Assembly: GCF_024741815.1 (NCBI RefSeq) | Contig: NZ_CP102951.1 | Span: 1,813,001-1,877,000 of the forward strand | Length of the DNA: 64,000 nt | Direction of reading: 5' to 3' | Source of the DNA: Pseudomonas sp. LS1212 | Lineage (GTDB): Bacteria; Pseudomonadota; Gammaproteobacteria; Pseudomonadales; Pseudomonadaceae | Shown here: one piece after another, positions 60,326 to 64,000 of the stretch | Layout: every line of letters begins with the position of its first letter | Position numbering within the stretch: the first letter of the stretch is position 1 | Notes under the pieces: model-generated | Databases searched by the model: none | Told to the model about the DNA's origin: nothing | Seen by the model: the letters and a program-made list of their open reading frames with translations, nothing else | Translations under genes and position numbers: made by a program

Positions 60326-61681
60326 ATGAAAAGAATACTTGGCAAACTCTACGTACAAGTCCTCATCGCCGTCATCCTCGGCGCCATCGTCGGGGTGTTC
60401 GTTCCCGAAACCGGAACAGCGCTCAAACCCCTGGGCGACGCTTTCATCAAATTGATCAAAATGCTCCTCGCCCCGGTGATCTTCCTGACCGTGGTCACGG
60501 GTATCGCACGCATGGAAAACATGAAGGAGCTGGGCCGTGTCGGCTTCCGGGCGTTGATCTACTTCGAAGTCGTGTCCACGCTGGCGCTGGTCGTTGGCCT
60601 GGTGGTGGTTGATGTGTTCAAGCCCGGCGCAGGCATGAATATTGATGTTGCCACGCTGGACACCTCCAGCCTGGCGACCTACACCACGGCCGCAAAACAC
60701 GCGTCGTTCATGGACTTTGTGATGAACATCATCCCCGACACCATCGTGGATGCCTTCGCCAAGGGCAACGTGCTGCAAATCCTGCTGTTCTCCATACTGC
60801 TCGGCATTGCCCTGGCACATGCGGGGCCGCGTGGAAAGGTGTTCGTCGACACGCTCGATAGCCTGATGCAGGGGATGTTCCGCATCGTCAACATGGTCAT
60901 GCGCCTGGCACCCATTGGCGCCTTTGGAGCGATTGCCTTCACCATTGGCAAATACGGCTTCGGCTCGCTGTTCTCCCTTGGCAAGCTGATGGCTTGTGTG
61001 TACTTGACCTGCGCGGTATTCGTGATCTTCGTACTGGGCCCGATCTGCCGCTACAGCGGTTTCAGCCTGTGGAAGTTTCTGCGGTTCATCAAGGAAGAAT
61101 TGTTCACCGTATTGGGCACCAGCTCTTCGGAATCGGTGCTGCCGCAGATGATTACCAAGATGGAAAAGGCCGGTGTGTCCAAACCTGTAGCCGGGATGAT
61201 CATTCCCTCCGGTCTGACCTTCAATCCGGATGGTCAAGCGATCTACTACACCATCGCAGCCATCTTCATCGCCCAGGCGACGAATACGCCGCTAACCCTC
61301 ACTGATCAATTGATCGTGCTGGCGGTGCTGATGTTTACGTCCAAAGGCTCTGCGGGCGTTACCGGTTCGGGATTCATCATTCTGGCGGCTACGCTGTCTT
61401 CCCTTGGGACCATTCCGGTGGCGGGAATGGTGTTGTTGCTGGGCGTCGACCGGTTCATGTCGGAAGCGCGAGCGATCACCAACACCATCGGCAATGGCGT
61501 CGGCACCATGGCCATTGCCAAATGGGTCGGGGCGCTGGACACAGTGAAAATGCACAAAGCGCTCAATGGCGGGGTCGAAGAGGAGAAAACCGAGACGGTT
61601 CAGGCAAAGGTTATCCCGGCCCCTTCATCGGTGGCGGCCAGCTCTTCGCTGCCAAGCCTTGAAGAAGCCACTCAGGCGTAA
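60326..61681 (+). CDS. DctA-type carboxylate carrier, probably for tartrate
   Basis: This 451-residue DAACS-family transporter has KPLGDAFIKLIKMLLAPVIF near residue 33, the GTSSSESVLPQM serine hairpin, LTFNPDGQAIYY (the usual NLDG Leu is Pro) and SKGSAGVTGSGF. The changed NPDG motif is a departure from typical C4-dicarboxylate carriers and may reflect a different acid such as tartrate or malate. It follows ttuC at 107 bp on the same strand. The C-terminal tail (about 430-451) is Ser/Ala/Glu-rich and disordered. Confidence 0.88.
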   Translation: MKRILGKLYVQVLIAVILGAIVGVFVPETGTALKPLGDAFIKLIKMLLAPVIFLTVVTGIARMENMKELGRVGFRALIYFEVVSTLALVVGLVVVDVFKPGAGMNIDVATLDTSSLATYTTAAKHASFMDFVMNIIPDTIVDAFAKGNVLQILLFSILLGIALAHAGPRGKVFVDTLDSLMQGMFRIVNMVMRLAPIGAFGAIAFTIGKYGFGSLFSLGKLMACVYLTCAVFVIFVLGPICRYSGFSLWKFLRFIKEELFTVLGTSSSESVLPQMITKMEKAGVSKPVAGMIIPSGLTFNPDGQAIYYTIAAIFIAQATNTPLTLTDQLIVLAVLMFTSKGSAGVTGSGFIILAATLSSLGTIPVAGMVLLLGVDRFMSEARAITNTIGNGVGTMAIAKWVGALDTVKMHKALNGGVEEEKTETVQAKVIPAPSSVAASSSLPSLEEATQA

Positions 61682-61685
61682 GGTA

Positions 61686-61719
61686 GATGGCGCTGAACTT
61701 TGTCACGTTTAGCGCCATC
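61686..61719 (+). terminator. Hairpin after the carrier gene
   Basis: GATGGCGCT (61686-61694) and AGCGCCATC (61711-61719) form a perfect 9-bp stem with a 16-base loop, just past the stop. There is little U tract, so it is a weak terminator or mRNA-end structure. Confidence 0.5.
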
Positions 61720-61731
61720 GTTGAATAAGAG

Positions 61732-62217
61732 TCGCCGGCTGCGCTCGCGTGCACAGCAGGCGCAAGATCTTGAGATCGCCGGGGAGCCCCTGCGGGACTC
61801 CAGCGCAGCCTGGCGGCAGCGGCTACGCCGACCGTGGTGAGCCAAACTCATGTAGCCGCTGCCGCAGGCTGCGCTCGCGTGCGCAGCAGGCGCAAGATCT
61901 TGAGATCGCCGGGGAGCCCCTGCGGGACTCCAGCGCAGCCTGGCGGCAGCGGCTACGCCAATCGCGGTACGCCGAACTCATGTAGCCGCTGCCGAAGGCT
62001 GCGCTCGCGTGCGCAGCAGACGCAAGATCTTGAGATCGCCGGGGAGCCCCTGCGGGACTCCAGCGCAGCCTGGCGGCAGCGGCTACGCCGACCGTGGTGA
62101 GCCAAACTCATGTAGCCGCTGCCGCCGGCTGCGCTCGCGTGCGCAGCAGACGCAAGATCTTGAGATCGCCGGGGAGCCCCTGCGGGACTCCAGCGCAGCC
62201 TGGCGGCAGCGGCTACA
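61732..62217. repeat. Four tandem 130-bp palindromic units (BIME-like array)
   Basis: Units begin with GTAGCCGCTGCCG at 61852, 61982 and 62112, each 130 bp apart. A first unit lacking its 5' end starts near 61732. Every unit contains the AAGATCTTGAGATCGCCGGG core and closes GGCAGCGGCTAC. Units 1, 2 and 3 are followed by alternating linkers (GCCGACCGTGGTGAGCC, GCCAATCGCGGTACGCC, GCCGACCGTGGTGAGCC). The last unit abuts the truncated acetyltransferase. A solitary copy lies at 7655-7772. Confidence 0.9.
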
Positions 62218-62675
62218 TCCGAGCTGATCCGCAACCTGACCAGTTCTATGCCTATGAATCCTCGGACTGGGAACAGGAGGACGTGGAGGTCGACGGTCGC
62301 TTCTACATCCACGACGCCCACCTGGCGCGCTATTGGCAGGAGCCGCAGTGGAGCGCCAACCTGATTCTGGTCGACGGCTTCATTGCCGGCTTCCTGCTGA
62401 TCGAGCGAAGCGAGTTGCCGGGGCTGCAAGCCCTGGAGCTGGCGGACCTGTTCATTCTGAAGAAATACCGCCGACTGGGCATCGGCCGGGCCCTGGCCAC
62501 GCAGGTGCTAACGAGCGGGGAGCATGCCTGGCTGGTACGGTTCTACCAACAGGATGAAACGGCCCGGTCGTTCTGGCGCGCAGTGCTGGACGACCTGCCT
62601 CGGCCGGTGCATAGCATCGAGCCGGATGACGACCCGCAATTGTTGAGCTTCCTGGTGACACCGGCAATCCATTGA
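62218..62675 (+). pseudogene. GNAT acetyltransferase remnant
   Basis: The 3' frame reads QFYAYESSDWEQEDVEVDGR onward to LILVDGFIAGFLLIERSE and the acetyl-CoA loop FILKKYRRLGIGRALATQV, then ends SFLVTPAIH. The 5' end is replaced by the repeat array. Just after it, ELIRNL in one frame passes to QFYAYE in another, so a base (probably the T of a Tyr codon) is missing near 62239. The open frame can be read through the repeat, but the first strand and helix of the fold are absent. Confidence 0.65.
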
Positions 62676-63337
62676 GCGTGCTCGGGGCTGTTTGCGCTTC
62701 GCACACCCGCCATTTCCCGAGGCCCCGGCCATGGCGAACGGAGGTTGTGCGACTGATCCGCACTTTTTCAACCCACCCGCCACTTCCGCTGCAATCGGCG
62801 TACATCTAAAGTCAGAGAGCACCTTCAGGGGACTCCAGGTCCCGTTGATATCGCCCCGCCGAGCCCTATCGCCGGCAACCTGACAGGAACATTCCGTTCA
62901 AGGTCAATGCAGGCGATCTTCCTGACAGTTCTCTCGCCCCCATGCTCTGAAAAAAAGAGTGGTCGTAGAGCGACTTTATACGCAGAACTGCGATCAGCAA
63001 CAAGCCAGAAGACTTCTACAAAAACAAATAGTTTTAGTCGTCCCATAAAGAAAGTCATCCTACCTTAAGTTCAGATATTTCAATCATTGGCCAAAAACCA
63101 AACCCTCGATGCGCGCAACACAACCAAGAAACAACCTACGCATTTCTCGGATCCATTACCAAACACCATTCGCTAACATGCAGATACTTGCTCAAGCGCT
63201 TAATTTTTCGCAGCCGGCGCCGAGCAAGCAACGCATAAAAAATAATACTCAACAAGCAACCTTTGCGCTCGAACATCGAGCCTAAACCATTCGCTCTCTA
63301 AGTAGCTTGACACTGAGCAATGTCACGGAGAACAAAT
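62676..63337. other. AT-richer intergenic stretch before the pyocin gene
   Basis: No convincing gene is seen on either strand. A short plus-strand frame (62692-62883, ending ISPRRALSPAT) and a minus frame (62825-63058) have no ribosome site or family resemblance. GC falls markedly from about 62940, as is common upstream of bacteriocin genes. A PrtN P-box-like repeat was looked for and not confirmed by eye. Confidence 0.45.
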
Positions 63338-64000
63338 ATGTGTGGCCGTAAGGTACATGAAATTCCAGCAATCCACATTGGTGCTCAGCCACCACCCGGT
63401 ATAGACCCCATAGGGGGAGGTTTCAGCCAAACTTCAAAAATATTTCAAAACAACAGTCACTTCGGCTTCCAGCCGGCAGTCGGAATGGTTTTGCACAAAC
63501 TACGGAACACCGTCAAGGCATTGGCAGAGGAGTATAAAGCCCTATCCAACCAACTACCGCAAACCATTGAGTATGAACTGGCCGCAACAAGGCTTGAGGG
63601 CCAAACCAACCCGCTTCCGCCCGCTGAATCAATCATTCGCGAGTTGGGCGTGCGTAACAAACTATTGCTTCGTAAGACCGCTGAGTTCCATAACAAAACG
63701 GCTATCGCCAATGGATTTTATGGCTCCGATCCCATTAACACGCCGTTGCAGATGTTCTACAAAAAAGCCCTGACCATGGAGAAGAGGGTGGGGCCGGACG
63801 GCATAGCAATGCGGGCGTGGCAAAAATCTTACAGAGCGGCTCACGATGCTCGACTGCTCTCTCAAACCATCCAGTTGCTTAACCAGCAATCCGTCAATGT
63901 GCAGAACCGCCTCCGCGTTGTGCAGGCAGAAGATCAGGCACGATTGGCGGTGGAGCGGGAAGCGCAGCGGGCAGCCGCTGAACAAGCTCGTATTGCAGCA
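63338..64000 (+). CDS. S-type pyocin / colicin-like bacteriocin, N-terminal part
   Basis: An open frame of 221 codons runs off the window. It starts at ATG 63338 (MCGRKVHEIPAIHIGAQPPP) with GGAG 7 bases upstream. A Gly/Pro-rich head (GIDPIGGGFSQTSKIF) is followed by helical regions and, at the edge, a charged Ala/Glu/Arg coiled coil (AVEREAQRAAAEQARIAA). This build is typical of S-type pyocins and related polymorphic toxins, whose killing domain (DNase, tRNase or pore) and immunity gene would lie beyond 64000. The killing activity cannot be told from here. Confidence 0.7.
   Translation, partial: MCGRKVHEIPAIHIGAQPPPGIDPIGGGFSQTSKIFQNNSHFGFQPAVGMVLHKLRNTVKALAEEYKALSNQLPQTIEYELAATRLEGQTNPLPPAESIIRELGVRNKLLLRKTAEFHNKTAIANGFYGSDPINTPLQMFYKKALTMEKRVGPDGIAMRAWQKSYRAAHDARLLSQTIQLLNQQSVNVQNRLRVVQAEDQARLAVEREAQRAAAEQARIAA

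Noticed and set aside
61732..62217. Possible CRISPR array
   Set aside because: The repeats are 130 bp, palindromic, with almost identical linkers and no unique spacers, and no cas genes are nearby. They are BIME-type repeats.
1..64000. tRNA, rRNA or integrase-bounded genomic island
   Set aside because: No tRNA cloverleaf, rRNA stretch or integrase/transposase gene was recognised in the window, so no island boundary can be defended despite the accessory content.

Overview
The window reads as a Pseudomonas chromosome segment of the fluorescens/putida type. The signs are high GC, palindromic REP elements of Pseudomonas style, a CsiR/CsiD pair, LprI- and VgrG-type accessory genes, an S-type pyocin and single-subunit PolB. 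No rRNA or tRNA gene was seen. Family names come from reading the sequences, because no database search could be run.

Layout. 1-8 kb: the start of glutarate hydroxylase (csiD/glaH) diverges from its regulator csiR, followed by an erythromycin-esterase-like gene with a phosphoribosyltransferase, a DctA-type carboxylate carrier under two FCD-type GntR regulators, and the RNA ligase RtcB. 7.8-13.7 kb: one operon-like block for citrulline/ornithine use (CtlX-like hydrolase, ornithine cyclodeaminase, polar amino acid ABC importer, Lrp regulator). 14-25 kb: small genes, remnants (histidine kinase, esterase, MbtH), a 1475-residue LRR protein with a NEL-type E3 ubiquitin ligase domain, a type II thioesterase without a normal start codon, a patatin lipase, and a Rieske/FAD oxidoreductase. 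25-27.5 kb: DNA polymerase II.

27.5-37 kb holds the most interesting region: a probably undescribed biosynthetic cluster, all on the minus strand. It has a 2Fe-2S ferredoxin, a heme-oxygenase-like diiron protein, three different ATP-grasp ligases, an EamA exporter and a Tat-exported class V PLP enzyme. An MFS exporter and a divergent HxlR regulator lie beside it. The set suggests amino acid oxidation, amide-bond ligation of a small peptide, export, and periplasmic finishing, as PvdN does for pyoverdine.

37-45 kb: a 706-bp imperfect palindromic repeat element, an orphan solute-binding protein, a lipoprotein hydrolase, a nitrilase/NCS1 transporter pair with a divergent LysR, and further gene remnants. 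45.5-51.7 kb: a type VI secretion cargo locus with a frameshifted vgrG, a modular wall-hydrolase effector, an overlapping immunity candidate, a fossil second effector piece, and an LprI-type lysozyme-inhibitor gene. 52-55.6 kb: a cupin, an NmrA-like pseudogene, an Lrp regulator, a hydrolase, an Ohr remnant and a DUF922 protein. 55.6-61.7 kb: a tartrate/glycerate locus (glycerate kinase, CdaR, LysR, tartrate dehydrogenase, DctA-type carrier). 61.7-64 kb: four 130-bp tandem repeats abutting a decayed acetyltransferase, then an S-type pyocin gene that runs off the end.

The window is unusually rich in decayed gene ends. At least eight are recognisable, often beside repeats, which points to repeated deletion and insertion at these sites.
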